Below are positions 45,626 through 54,485 of a DNA stretch of 64,000 nt, piece by piece (the stretch's first letter is position 1; each line of letters begins with the position of its first letter). The DNA lies in NCBI RefSeq assembly GCF_003966265.1, contig NZ_RXNV01000003.1, forward strand, positions 310,001 to 374,000, in the 5' to 3' direction. A program made the position numbers and the translations under genes. Under the pieces are notes generated by a model that ran no database searches, was not told where the DNA came from, and saw nothing but the letters and a program-made list of their open reading frames with translations. This DNA is from Shewanella atlantica (GTDB lineage Bacteria; Pseudomonadota; Gammaproteobacteria; Enterobacterales; Shewanellaceae).

Positions 45626-45652
45626 ACACCGGACACATTCATGTCCGGTGTT
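45626..45652. other. Hairpin between fixB and fixC
   Basis: AACACCGGACA-cattca... TGTCCGGTGTT: an 11-bp perfect stem with a 5-base loop, followed by AAAA rather than Ts. It lies in a 91-bp gap and may reduce readthrough to, or stabilise, part of the fix mRNA. Confidence 0.6.
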
Positions 45653-45683
45653 AAAACCCAAATTATGTGAAGAGTAAATTTGT

Positions 45684-46976
45684 ATGGAAGAAGAAGCATT
45701 TGACGCGATTATCGTAGGAGCCGGGCTTGCTGGATGCGTTGCCGCTTATGTTTTAGCAAAAGAGGGAGCGGACGTTCTCGTTATTGAGCGCGGTAACTAT
45801 GCCGGCAGTAAAAACATGACCGGTGGCCGACTCTATGCTCATAGTCTGGAGAAGATTATTCCCGGCTTTGCTAAAGAAGCCCCGGTAGAAAGAAAAGTTA
45901 CTAAAGAAAAAGTCACCTTCCTAACCGATGATACCGGCGTCACACTGGACTACCATAATGGCCGTTCACAAACATCGACACAAGAATCTTATACCGTATT
46001 ACGGGGTGACTTTGACCAATGGTTGATGGCTAAAGCCGAAGAGGTTGGTGCCCAGTTTATTACCGGTATTCGTGTCGATGAACTGATTACTAAAGATGGC
46101 AAAGTCGTAGGCGTTAATGCAGACGGTGATGAGTTGATGGCTAACTCGGTAATTTTGGCCGAAGGTGTTAACCCAGTGCTTGGTGAAAAATTAGGCATGG
46201 TAAAACCTAAAGTAAACGCAGATGCCATGGCTGTAGGTGCAAAAGAGCTGATCGAGCTTCCAAAAGAGGTCATTCAGGACAGATTTAATCTCTCTGATGA
46301 TGAAGGTGCAGCATGGTTGTTCGCCGGTTCTCCATCAAATGGCTTGATGGGTGGTGGTTTCATCTATACCAACCAAACTACAGTCTCATTGGGTATCGTT
46401 TGCGGACTGCATGATATTGGCAGCTCAGATAAAACCGTTCCACAAATGCTTGAAGACTTCAAAAATCACTCAATCATTAAGCCTCTGCTTGAAGGCGGAA
46501 AACTACTCGAGTATTCGGGTCATGTTGTGCCGGAAGCTGGCTTAAATATGGTGCCTAAGTTAGTCGATGATGGCGTGTTGATCACGGGTGATGCGGCAGG
46601 TTTCTGCTTGAACATAGGTTACACCGTCCGCGGTATGGATCTTGCCATCGCTTCTGGTGAAGCTGCAGCAAAAGCCGTATTAACTGCACGTGAAAACAAG
46701 GATTTCAGTGCACAAGGTTTGTCTTCATATCAAACTCTTTTGGAAGACAGCTTTGTAATGAAAGATCTGAAACTCTATAAGAACCTACCAGCTTTCATGG
46801 AGACTCCAAGGATCTTCAACGAATATCCAAAGATGGTTGCCGACATAATGGAAAGCATGTTCACAGTAGATGGCAGCGAATCACAACCACTTCGGAAGAC
46901 CCTCATGAAACACTGTAAAGAAGTGGGTTACATGAACCTGATTAAAGATGGCATTAAAGGAGTGACTGCAATATGA
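45684..46976 (+). CDS. fixC: FixC, ETF:quinone oxidoreductase-like flavoprotein
   Basis: A 430-residue FAD protein: dinucleotide-binding GAGLAG at residues 12-17 and IERGNYAGSKNMTGGRLY, with a second FAD contact at ITGDAAGFCLNIGYTVRGMDLAIASGEAA. The C-terminal part lacks the iron-sulfur domain of mitochondrial ETF:QO; that is supplied by FixX. It overlaps fixX by 4 bp (ATGA). In the Fix complex it links FixAB to a quinone or other donor. Confidence 0.95.
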   Translation: MEEEAFDAIIVGAGLAGCVAAYVLAKEGADVLVIERGNYAGSKNMTGGRLYAHSLEKIIPGFAKEAPVERKVTKEKVTFLTDDTGVTLDYHNGRSQTSTQESYTVLRGDFDQWLMAKAEEVGAQFITGIRVDELITKDGKVVGVNADGDELMANSVILAEGVNPVLGEKLGMVKPKVNADAMAVGAKELIELPKEVIQDRFNLSDDEGAAWLFAGSPSNGLMGGGFIYTNQTTVSLGIVCGLHDIGSSDKTVPQMLEDFKNHSIIKPLLEGGKLLEYSGHVVPEAGLNMVPKLVDDGVLITGDAAGFCLNIGYTVRGMDLAIASGEAAAKAVLTARENKDFSAQGLSSYQTLLEDSFVMKDLKLYKNLPAFMETPRIFNEYPKMVADIMESMFTVDGSESQPLRKTLMKHCKEVGYMNLIKDGIKGVTAI

Positions 46977-47260
46977 CCGAAAAAGTCAATGTAGACGTAA
47001 AACTTGGCGTCAATAAGTTTCATGTAGATGAAGGTCATCCACATATTATCTTAAAAGATAATCCTAATATGAGTGAATACCGTAAACTTGTTAATGCCTG
47101 TCCCGCTGGACTATATAAGCTAGAAGATGACGGCACTATCCGTTTTGATTCTGCCGGTTGTCTGGAATGCGGTACCTGTAAGTTTCTTTGTGGTGACACC
47201 ATTTTGGAAAAGTGGGAATACCCAAGGGGCACATTCGGTATCGAATACCGATACGGATAA
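46973..47260 (+). CDS. fixX: FixX, ferredoxin-like protein
   Basis: A 95-residue ferredoxin-type protein. Cys63, Cys66, Cys69 and Cys73 (CLECGTCKFLC) plus Cys43 (NACPAGLY) can bind a [4Fe-4S] cluster, with the usual spacing of the FixX/ETF-QO C-terminal domain. Its start overlaps the fixC stop, showing translational coupling. Same length as E. coli FixX from memory. Confidence 0.95.
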   Translation: MTEKVNVDVKLGVNKFHVDEGHPHIILKDNPNMSEYRKLVNACPAGLYKLEDDGTIRFDSAGCLECGTCKFLCGDTILEKWEYPRGTFGIEYRYG

Positions 47261-47766
47261 ACATTTTTAACTTGGGTATTGTTGATACCCAAGTTTCTGG
47301 CCCCTACAGTTAGAGTCAGAATAATGTTATATCGATTAAAGTTATTGATTACACAATTATAAGAGCAGTAACTTTACATGTTTGGATTTAGCTTGGTTAA
47401 TAAGCGCGTGTGTTCATTTTAAAATATGAAAAACCTAATATAAAAATGTAAAGCCCATAGGCTTATTTGTTCAATGCGCGGTAGAAGCTAAAAATAAAGC
47501 TCAACCAAATAAAGCATTACCCTATGTTAAAAATAAATTTCAACATTTAAATAAAAAATATTAAAAATATGATCAAAAATATTGGTTGTATCACCATTAT
47601 TAAATTGTAAATGTTGTAAACTTTTGACGTGGGATTATCTGATTCGGTGAAATATTCGCTAGCCCAAAATTATTCAATAATAATTTTGTAGCGTTTTTAT
47701 AACCTTTCGCAGTCAGGATAGTTGCGAACACTCTTAATAGAACAAATAAAGTTGGTGGTTAGTAGT
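47261..47766. other. Intergenic region between fixX and the MFS gene
   Basis: About 500 AT-rich bases. There is a hairpin just after fixX (47269-47295) and one near-match to the cai/fix element (TTAG-cttgg-TTAA, 47388-47400). No gene is seen. The MFS gene probably has its own promoter here. Confidence 0.5.
47269..47295. terminator. Possible terminator after fixX
   Basis: AACTTGGGTAT-tgttg-ATACCCAAGTT, an 11-bp stem. The T tract after it is weak (TCTGG), so termination may be partial. Confidence 0.45.
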
Positions 47767-49104
47767 ATGAATTCAAAGAAAAACTTCGATGATATGGAGT
47801 TTACTCCACTTCATAGAAAAATAATGCTTTGGGGAAGTGGCGGTCCATTTTTAGATGGTTATGTATTAGTCATAATTGGTCTTGCTCTTCAACAACTTAC
47901 ACCAGAATTAGGCTTAGATGCACAGTGGATAGGCTTAGTTGGTGCAGCAACATTGGCCGGTTTGTTTATCGGAACTGCCCTATTTGGCTATGTGGCTGAT
48001 ATAGTTGGCCGAAAGAAAATGTTTATGATTGATATTGTTGCCATTGCCGTATTGTCATTTGCAACCATGTTTGTCTCATCTCCCATCGAATTAGTCATCT
48101 TACGATTCTTAATTGGTATCGTAATTGGCGCCGATTACCCCATCGCTACCTCTATGGTTGCCGAGTTTTCACCAACCAAACAACGTGCATTCACCATGGG
48201 CTTCATCGCTGCCATGTGGTACGTTGGTGCTACTGCAGCCAATATGGTTGGCTACCTTCTCTACGATGTTCAAGATGGCTGGAGATGGATGTTTGGTAGC
48301 GCGGTTATTCCATGCCTTGTTATTCTACTTGGACGTTTTCACCTACCTGAATCCCCAAGGTGGTTACTTAAAAAAGGCCGCGTGGAAGAGTGTCGTGAAA
48401 TAATGCATCAGTTTTTTGGAAAAGATGTAGATATTAGTTTTGAAGAGGCTGAAGAGACTAAGTACAGTAAATTATTTGAACCTATCTATTTAAAAAGAAT
48501 TATATTCATCGGTACGATATGGAGCTGTCAGGTTATTCCAATGTTCGCCATCTATACATTTGGGCCTCAAATAATCGAGCTACTTGGATTTACTGAGGGA
48601 CAAGATGCCGCTCTGGGCAATATCGTTATCAGTATATTCTTTATGGCTGGTTGTATTCCTGCGATGTACTGGCTTAACTCTATCGGTCGCAGACCTCTCT
48701 TAATTGGTAGTTTTGGTATTATGACCGCCTCCCTGGCACTTCTGGGGATAGTGGAAAACCCAAGTATCTGGCTGATTGTAGCGGCTTTTGCTATTTACGC
48801 ATTCTTCTCTGGTGGTCCAGGGATCCTACAGTGGCTCTATCCAAATGAGCTATTTCCTACAGAGATCCGAGCATCAGCCGTTGGTGCAGTGATGTCCTTC
48901 AGCCGAATCGGTACCATAATCTCGACTTATGCGCTGCCCATTTATATGGCCACTTATGGCATTTCATCCACATTGCTCGTAGGCGCTGCGATATCACTGA
49001 TAGGATTAGTTGTTTCTGTATTTATGGCACCGGAAACAAAAGGGTTAACATTAGAAACGACCAGTTCAGTTGATTTTACTACTTCGGTTGAATTAAACAG
49101 ATAG
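47767..49104 (+). CDS. YaaU-like major facilitator transporter
   Basis: A 445-residue, 12-TM MFS protein from the start at 47767 (MNSKKNFDDMEFTPLHRKIMLWGSGGPFLDGYVLV), which aligns with E. coli YaaU from its first residues; a 15-codon extension is possible but unsupported. The loop between TM2 and TM3 has GYVADIVGRKKMF. E. coli has yaaU directly after fixX in the same order, so the arrangement is conserved. Its substrate is uncertain; metabolites related to carnitine, or a sugar/aromatic acid, are possible. Membership of the metabolite:proton symporter family is clear. Confidence 0.85.
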   Translation: MNSKKNFDDMEFTPLHRKIMLWGSGGPFLDGYVLVIIGLALQQLTPELGLDAQWIGLVGAATLAGLFIGTALFGYVADIVGRKKMFMIDIVAIAVLSFATMFVSSPIELVILRFLIGIVIGADYPIATSMVAEFSPTKQRAFTMGFIAAMWYVGATAANMVGYLLYDVQDGWRWMFGSAVIPCLVILLGRFHLPESPRWLLKKGRVEECREIMHQFFGKDVDISFEEAEETKYSKLFEPIYLKRIIFIGTIWSCQVIPMFAIYTFGPQIIELLGFTEGQDAALGNIVISIFFMAGCIPAMYWLNSIGRRPLLIGSFGIMTASLALLGIVENPSIWLIVAAFAIYAFFSGGPGILQWLYPNELFPTEIRASAVGAVMSFSRIGTIISTYALPIYMATYGISSTLLVGAAISLIGLVVSVFMAPETKGLTLETTSSVDFTTSVELNR

Positions 49105-49470
49105 CTCGCTTTACATAATGAAAATGAGCCCCGTACATCTGAAAATATGTACAGTTAAAGTGCGGGGCTCAATAAACTAACAACATAGATATACACTTAT
49201 TAATTAAGTCTATATGTCTGAGTTTTATTCGTCGATATATCAAGATGTATATTAGACAGAGACAAAGCCACAAGAGGAGAATATCCGCACACTCCGAAAT
49301 GGATGTCGAATATGTACGGAATCTATGAATTAAATATATAACCTGTAATTAGACGGGGGGGAGTTTGCTTACCTGTATTTAATTACTCAGACGTTTTATA
49401 TAAGCAAAACCACTTTCAAAAATATAAGTACACATTAAGTACTAAAAACTTTTAATATAATTGGAATATA
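49105..49470. other. Intergenic region with MFS terminator and porin promoter
   Basis: After the terminator at 49125-49171 the rest is AT-rich, with a G7 run near 49355-49362. No gene is seen. The porin promoter must be within its right part. Confidence 0.45.
49125..49171. terminator. Long-stem terminator after the MFS gene
   Basis: TGAGCCCCG ... CGGGGCTCA encloses an inner hairpin (GTACAT...ATGTAC). It is followed by ATAAAC, so the T tract is poor; it may act in both directions or be an mRNA 3' structure. Confidence 0.5.
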
Positions 49471-50607
49471 ATGATGATGAAAACTAACAAAACGTTTTGT
49501 ATCTCTCTTATTGCAAGCGCTATTGCATTAAGTAGTTTCAACACAGTAGCTGCGGCTGAAGAAGATGGTATTAATATCCACGGTGGCGTGCGTATTAACT
49601 ACTCATATAAAGACTACAGTGAGAGCTCAAAAGATAAAGGTGGTGACATGACCTTTAACATGGCATCACTACGATTCGACGGGAAACTTGGTAACTGGGG
49701 CCTAAAATCAGATTACCGCTTTACTGCCGATACTAACTACATCAAATATGGCTACGGCTTCTACGATCTGAATCCTGATTGGGAACTTCAATTTGGTATT
49801 AACCAAGTTCCATTCGGTAACATAGGCTATATCTCTAACAGCTACTGGTTCGGCCTACCCTACTACCTTGGTTTCGAAGATGACTATGATATTGGTGTAA
49901 AAGCGACCTTCGAGAAAAATGGTTGGCACACTGATATGGCCTTCTATAAGAGCGCCGAATATGGACCAAGCGAAAACAAACAGTACGCAGCTGATCTGTA
50001 TACCGGCACTATCAATGGTACCGAGTATAACAATGAAGAGACCAACCAGATTAACCTTCGCCAAGCGTACACAATGGAACATAAGGGCGGTTCAACCACT
50101 TTTGGTGCCTCAATTGAAGCAGGTCAAATCTACAACGCTAAAACCGGTAACAATGGCGACAGATATGCCGTTGCCGCTAGCCTTGACAGCAAGTTCAATG
50201 GCTGGAACCTGCAACTTCAAGCCATGCAGTATGAATATGATGCAGCAGATAGCATGGATGACAATAAGATCGCCATCGCAGTGGTCAGCTGGCAGTATGA
50301 AATTGCCTCTAAGGCGCAGGTATACAGTGTCAACCTGGCTAAAACAATTCCAACAGAATGGGGTAGCGTGAAGTTCTACAATGACTTCGGCCTAATGACT
50401 CCTGATGTTGCCGATGAAACCTACGATGACAGTATGCAGAACGTATTAGGTGCTGCGATTGCCGCTGGCCCTACTTACACTCAAATCGACTTCATCATGG
50501 GTAAGAACATGACCTTCTCAACGGCAAACAACGACCATATCGGTCTGCCTGAAGTCGGTGATGATTGGGACAAGCGCTTCAACATCTCAATGGCTTACTA
50601 CTTCTAA
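49471..50607 (+). CDS. Outer-membrane porin, phosphate-selective-porin-like
   Basis: A 378-residue protein with signal peptide (TNKTFCISLIASAIALSSFNTVAAA) and a barrel-like mature part ending ...FNISMAYYF, the usual terminal aromatic. Strands such as MASLRFDGKLGNWGLKSDYRFTAD and INQVPFGNIGYISNSYWFGLPYYLGFEDDYDIGVK resemble OprO/P-like or OmpL-type porins. It is preceded by its own promoter region and followed by a strong terminator. Placed beside the cai/fix/yaaU genes it could admit carnitine-type compounds across the outer membrane; this is inference. Confidence 0.8.
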   Translation: MMMKTNKTFCISLIASAIALSSFNTVAAAEEDGINIHGGVRINYSYKDYSESSKDKGGDMTFNMASLRFDGKLGNWGLKSDYRFTADTNYIKYGYGFYDLNPDWELQFGINQVPFGNIGYISNSYWFGLPYYLGFEDDYDIGVKATFEKNGWHTDMAFYKSAEYGPSENKQYAADLYTGTINGTEYNNEETNQINLRQAYTMEHKGGSTTFGASIEAGQIYNAKTGNNGDRYAVAASLDSKFNGWNLQLQAMQYEYDAADSMDDNKIAIAVVSWQYEIASKAQVYSVNLAKTIPTEWGSVKFYNDFGLMTPDVADETYDDSMQNVLGAAIAAGPTYTQIDFIMGKNMTFSTANNDHIGLPEVGDDWDKRFNISMAYYF

Positions 50608-50719
50608 GCACAAGCACGGAGGAGGCAGGCAGTCAACTACACCCAGGTTGATTGCTCCTCTTCCTATTAAGGGTCAGCACGTTCTCATCTCGACGCATTA
50701 AATGGACATCTTATGACCC

Positions 50720-50749
50720 AGCCTTCGCCCTATCGAAGGCTTTTTTTTT
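50720..50749 (+). terminator. Strong terminator between porin and chemoreceptor
   Basis: AGCCTTCG-ccctat-CGAAGGCT followed by nine Ts. It ends the porin transcript just upstream of the next gene's ribosome-binding site. Confidence 0.9.
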
Positions 50750-50777
50750 ATCACCAAAGGAATGAGGATCTCTGGTT

Positions 50778-52412
50778 ATGTTCAACCTAAAAAACCTATC
50801 GGTTAATAACAAAATCGCCCTGGCCTTCAGTTGTATCGCCGTCGCTGTAATTGCCCTAAGCATGCTGTTTATATCGGGACTAAACAATACACGCGATAAT
50901 ATCCTGACGCTGACCGATGAAGTGCTACCTAACGTTTTATTGGTAGAGAAGATTAAATTTGTCACCATCTTTATCCGCCGGGATCAATTCTCTTTCCTGC
51001 CCAGTATCGGCGATCCGGCGATGAAGAGCTGGATGCAGACCACCGACGGCATGATTGATGATGTCACCGACATGATCGACACCTATGAAAAGAGCATACA
51101 GACAGAGGATGAGCGCCGGGCTTTTAAACTGGCGAGAGATAACTGGCAAAACTACCTCACCGCCCAGAGTGGTTTCAATGACATCGTGCTGCAAAATGAT
51201 CTTGCAGGTGCAAACACCTACCTGCTGAGTTCATACAAGCAGTTTAACCATATGCAGGACGCCTTAACCCAACTGACTGAAATTAACATTGCCCGTACCG
51301 ATGAAGACCGTGTCAATACGCTCGAAGGCGTTAGCACTGCAACCATAAAAACCTATATTGGTGTTGGAGCCTTATTTGCACTGATGGCCATGATGACCCT
51401 CTTCCTGGGACGACAAATTCGCAACCCTCTGTGCGCCGTAATGACTATGGCCGAAGAGATCGCAAATGGTAACCTGGCCTATCAGATAAAGCGTGACCAG
51501 ATAGGTAATGACGAACTTGGCCAGCTGGCCGATTCCTGTATCAGCATGCAGAAGAACTTGCGTGAGCTGGTCAATGAGATAGGCGGCGCCGTGGTGCAAC
51601 TCAGCTCCTCAATCGAAGAGGTCAGCGCCATCAGCGAGCAGTCATCTCAGGGCATGTCACAGCAGCAAAATGAGATCACTATGGTTGCCACCGCGATGCA
51701 GCAGATGCAGGCGACCGTCAACGAAGTTGCTATGAATACCGAAGATGCCTCTAGTTCGGCAAACTCGGCAACCGAGCGTGCCGATCAAGGCAATCAAGAG
51801 GTTCAACAGAACATTATCGAGATCCAGCAGGTCTCAGAGGTGATTGAGAATGCTGGTGAAATGGTGGCACAGCTAGAGAAAGATTCAGCGAGTATCTCCA
51901 TGGTGGTCGATGTTATCGGTGGTATTGCCGAACAGACTAACCTGTTGGCCCTGAATGCGGCCATCGAAGCGGCGCGCGCCGGCGAACAGGGACGAGGCTT
52001 CGCCGTCGTTGCCGATGAAGTCCGCACCTTGGCCGGAAGAACTCAGGATTCAACCCGTCAGATTGTCGAGATAATCGAGAAGCTGCAAGTTCGCGCCGTC
52101 GAGGCTGGAGCCGCGACCAAGCAGAGCTGTGAAATGATCCGTGGCTGCGTAGAACAAACACACTCTACCGGTGAGAAGATCTCCGAGATAGAACAGGCTG
52201 TCACACAAATTGCGGCGATGAACATTCAAATTGCCAGTGCCTGCAGCGAGCAAAACTCGGTGACCGAAGATCTCAGTCGTAGCGTAGAAACCATCAATGT
52301 CTCCTCATCGGAGGCGGCAACCGGCGCAGGACAGACTGCTCAAGCCTGTATCGAGCTAAGCCAACTATCCTTGGGTCTCAAGAGCATGGTCGATCAATTT
52401 AAGACGACTTAA
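50778..52412 (+). CDS. Methyl-accepting chemotaxis protein (four-helix-bundle sensor)
   Basis: A 544-residue receptor: TM1 (~13-33), a short periplasmic four-helix domain (34-185) with the 4HB_MCP look, TM2 ([19 protein letters not shown]), HAMP ([27 protein letters not shown]) and the conserved signalling tip [42 protein letters not shown]. It is placed immediately after the porin, behind the cai/fix region, which suggests it may sense carnitine, crotonobetaine or related betaines. A terminator follows at 52443-52480. Confidence 0.9.
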   Translation: MFNLKNLSVNNKIALAFSCIAVAVIALSMLFISGLNNTRDNILTLTDEVLPNVLLVEKIKFVTIFIRRDQFSFLPSIGDPAMKSWMQTTDGMIDDVTDMIDTYEKSIQTEDERRAFKLARDNWQNYLTAQSGFNDIVLQNDLAGANTYLLSSYKQFNHMQDALTQLTEINIARTDEDRVNTLEGVSTATIKTYIGVGALFALMAMMTLFLGRQIRNPLCAVMTMAEEIANGNLAYQIKRDQIGNDELGQLADSCISMQKNLRELVNEIGGAVVQLSSSIEEVSAISEQSSQGMSQQQNEITMVATAMQQMQATVNEVAMNTEDASSSANSATERADQGNQEVQQNIIEIQQVSEVIENAGEMVAQLEKDSASISMVVDVIGGIAEQTNLLALNAAIEAARAGEQGRGFAVVADEVRTLAGRTQDSTRQIVEIIEKLQVRAVEAGAATKQSCEMIRGCVEQTHSTGEKISEIEQAVTQIAAMNIQIASACSEQNSVTEDLSRSVETINVSSSEAATGAGQTAQACIELSQLSLGLKSMVDQFKTT

Positions 52413-52442
52413 TCCCAATCAGTAGAAAGTCCCAACTTACCT

Positions 52443-52480
52443 AGGCTCTCTGGCACACAGTCAGAGAGCCTTTTTCTTTT
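52443..52480 (+). terminator. Terminator after the chemoreceptor
   Basis: AGGCTCTCTG-gcacacagt-CAGAGAGCCT followed by TTTTCTTTT. Confidence 0.9.
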
Positions 52481-52586
52481 TAGCTAATACCACAACTTTT
52501 TATTACAATAGCCGCGAGTATTTGCCCTACAGGCGGCTCACAGGCATCCCCTTTGCAACCATTCACGCAGAATACTGAGAGAGCTG

Positions 52587-52838
52587 ATGGCAAAACCCAA
52601 TAAGAAAGGTCCCTCCCGCACCGTCGACATCTTCTGCACTAAGTGTAAAGCCCAACTGTTTAAATACCGCAAAGGAGGCAAAGGCGCCTTAGTGAAATGC
52701 TTTAAGGAGCGCATTGTAGAAGACTATACTAAAGTTCCCTGCACCTGCCCCGGATGCGGTCAGCTATTTGCCCGAGATACTTTAGTCAGGGGCACTCCGG
52801 CATTTAAGATGGTAGGCGGCAAGGTTACGTTTAAATAA
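52587..52838 (+). CDS. Small conserved zinc-ribbon protein
   Basis: An 83-residue, basic protein. Cysteines at 17 and 20 (CTKC), 38, 52, 54 and 57 (CTCPGC) could form a zinc ribbon, with the CxxC...CxxC pair framing KAQLFKYRKGGKGALVKCFKERI. No enzyme domain. The family is of unknown function; RNA or protein binding is possible. It has a GAGAGAGCTG site before ATG and stands alone. Confidence 0.75.
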   Translation: MAKPNKKGPSRTVDIFCTKCKAQLFKYRKGGKGALVKCFKERIVEDYTKVPCTCPGCGQLFARDTLVRGTPAFKMVGGKVTFK

Positions 52839-52851
52839 GCTCAGTGCTTAA

Positions 52852-53760
52852 TTATTTCTCTATCGATAACAGGCTTAATCGTTCGATTAGGAAATCGAGA
52901 AAAGCGCGTATATGAGGCTTTGGATATTGAGCAGCTTTATAAATGGCAAAAATTTCACCACTTCCCTCTTCCCAATGGCTAGCAGTCCAATCCGGTAATA
53001 TGTTAATTAACTCTTTGCTCTCTAAATATGGTTTTACCATCCATTCGGATAACAAGAGTACCCCACAATCTTTAAGTGCTGCGGTGAGTAAAGGAGAGCC
53101 ACCTTTTGAAATGAAATTGCCTTTAACCGCTACTTTTTGCTTGTTTTTCCCTTGGCTAAAGTGCCAATGATTTCTCTGCCGTTCTTGACTGATCAATAAG
53201 CAATTATGTCCATGTAGATCGCCGGGATGTACGATAGTGCGATGCTGGTTTAAATAGTTTGGCGTCGCGGTCAATAAGGTTCGATTTTCCATTAATTTTC
53301 GCGCCTTCAAACCGCTATCTTTTGGCACACCGATTCGAATAGCGAGATCGACATTATCGCTATGTAGATCCACCAGTTTATTGTCTAGATCGAGCTCAAC
53401 TTGAACATCCGGGTACATCTGCAGAAACTCAGGAATTATCGGTGCCAGGCATAAGTTACCAAAACTCTCAAACACTGATATTTTTAATATTCCCTGAGGT
53501 ACATCTCTCGAACCTCGCATCTCTATCAGTAAACTATCAGCTTGATCCACTAATTGTCCTGATTGGGTGTAAAAATAGCTTCCCTCTTCAGTCAGAATAA
53601 GTTGTCGAGTACTCCGCTTAAATAGCGTCGTTTTAAGCTGAGCCTCCAGGCTGTCGATATTACGCGCAATGGAAGATGGTGCCATATGCAAAGCATGACC
53701 AGCCTGAGAAAAGCTGCCGGATTCGACAACCTGATGAAATACCTTAATCAGTTCTAACAT
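52852..53760 (-). CDS. LysR-family regulator divergent from an AhpD-like gene
   Basis: A 302-residue LysR protein with start at 53760 (MLELIKVFHQVVESGSFSQAG, after a good GAGGAATTC site); a 10-codon extension is rejected. The helix-turn-helix includes SQAGHALHMAPSSIARNIDSLE. The effector domain starts ILKISVFESFGNLCLAPIIPEF (CrgA-like subgroup). Divergent from the AhpD-like gene, with a 6-bp arm inverted repeat between them, so it probably controls that gene. Confidence 0.85.
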   Translation of the reverse strand: MLELIKVFHQVVESGSFSQAGHALHMAPSSIARNIDSLEAQLKTTLFKRSTRQLILTEEGSYFYTQSGQLVDQADSLLIEMRGSRDVPQGILKISVFESFGNLCLAPIIPEFLQMYPDVQVELDLDNKLVDLHSDNVDLAIRIGVPKDSGLKARKLMENRTLLTATPNYLNQHRTIVHPGDLHGHNCLLISQERQRNHWHFSQGKNKQKVAVKGNFISKGGSPLLTAALKDCGVLLLSEWMVKPYLESKELINILPDWTASHWEEGSGEIFAIYKAAQYPKPHIRAFLDFLIERLSLLSIEK

Positions 53761-53790
53761 CTTTGAATTCCTCAGTAGTACTCGAACCAC

Positions 53791-53809
53791 CTTTGCAAAT
53801 TACGCAAAG
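53791..53809. promoter_or_regulatory. LysR-type operator between the divergent genes
   Basis: CTTTGC-aaattac-GCAAAG, a perfect 6+7+6 inverted repeat that fits the T-N11-A pattern. It sits between the LysR and AhpD-like starts. Confidence 0.5.
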
Positions 53810-53906
53810 CTATTTCAGTTTATACGCGTATTCAATTAATAATTAGAATTATGCACAATTATCTCATCGCAATAAAGCAGTCTTAAACTTCAATAAAGGA
53901 CGCAAG

Positions 53907-54341
53907 ATGACACAACGTATTGATATCGCCCAAACACAACCCGCCGCATTAACCGCCATGATGTCGGTTGAAAACTACCTGGCAGAAACCACACTATCAA
54001 TTCATTTAAAAGAACTGATCAAGATACGCGCTTCTATTATCAATCAGTGCGCCTACTGCATTGAGATGCATACAGAAGTCGCCTTAAAAGCAGGAATATC
54101 CCAAAATAAACTGTTTGCGATATCGGCCTGGAAAGAATCGCCGTTATTCGATGACAAAGAGCGGGCGGTCTTGGCATTAACAGATGAGATGACATTAATT
54201 GCCGACTCAGGGGTCTCCGATGCGAATTATCAGGCATCAGTGGAGAAGTTAGGAGAAGAGCAGCTCGCAGAGGCCATGATGCAAATAATTATGATCAACG
54301 CCTGGAATCGTTTTGCCTTGGCAACACAGATGAAACACTGA
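53907..54341 (+). CDS. AhpD/carboxymuconolactone decarboxylase-family protein
   Basis: A 144-residue AhpD-like helical protein with the catalytic CAYCIEMH motif (Cys48, Cys51, His55), followed by a helix pair (ESPLFDDKERAVLALTDEMT). Members reduce peroxides or carry thiol-disulfide chemistry. Here it is most like the small stand-alone CMD proteins. It is divergently transcribed from a LysR regulator, probably in response to a stress ligand. A terminator follows. Confidence 0.85.
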   Translation: MTQRIDIAQTQPAALTAMMSVENYLAETTLSIHLKELIKIRASIINQCAYCIEMHTEVALKAGISQNKLFAISAWKESPLFDDKERAVLALTDEMTLIADSGVSDANYQASVEKLGEEQLAEAMMQIIMINAWNRFALATQMKH

Positions 54342-54383
54342 GTCACGACTAAAGTACGCGACTAAATGAATGAGTGAATAAAC

Positions 54384-54411
54384 ATCAGGCCTCTAAAAAT
54401 AGAGGCCTGAT
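54384..54411. terminator. Stem after the AhpD-like gene
   Basis: ATCAGGCCTCTA-aaaa-TAGAGGCCTGAT, a 12-bp perfect stem. T's are few after it, so it may act as a general transcript end for either strand. Confidence 0.55.
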
Positions 54412-54427
54412 ATCAAACTTATAGCAT

Positions 54428-54461
54428 TAGCTCGTAGCTCGTAGCTCGTAGCTCGTAGCTG
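54428..54461. repeat. 7-bp tandem repeat TAGCTCG, ~4.7 copies
   Basis: Unit tagctcg repeated four times plus a partial. It lies between the AhpD-like stem and the TonB receptor 3' end; non-coding. Such short tandem repeats can vary in copy number. Confidence 0.75.
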
Positions 54462-54485
54462 ACAGCTTATAACTTACGTCTGAGC

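Noticed and set aside
47388..47400. TTAG-cttgg-TTAA as a further site of the cai/fix array
   Set aside because: Single copy with one mismatch in AT-rich DNA; expected by chance too often to be counted.
54428..54461. CRISPR-like array
   Set aside because: It is a 7-bp tandem repeat without spacers.
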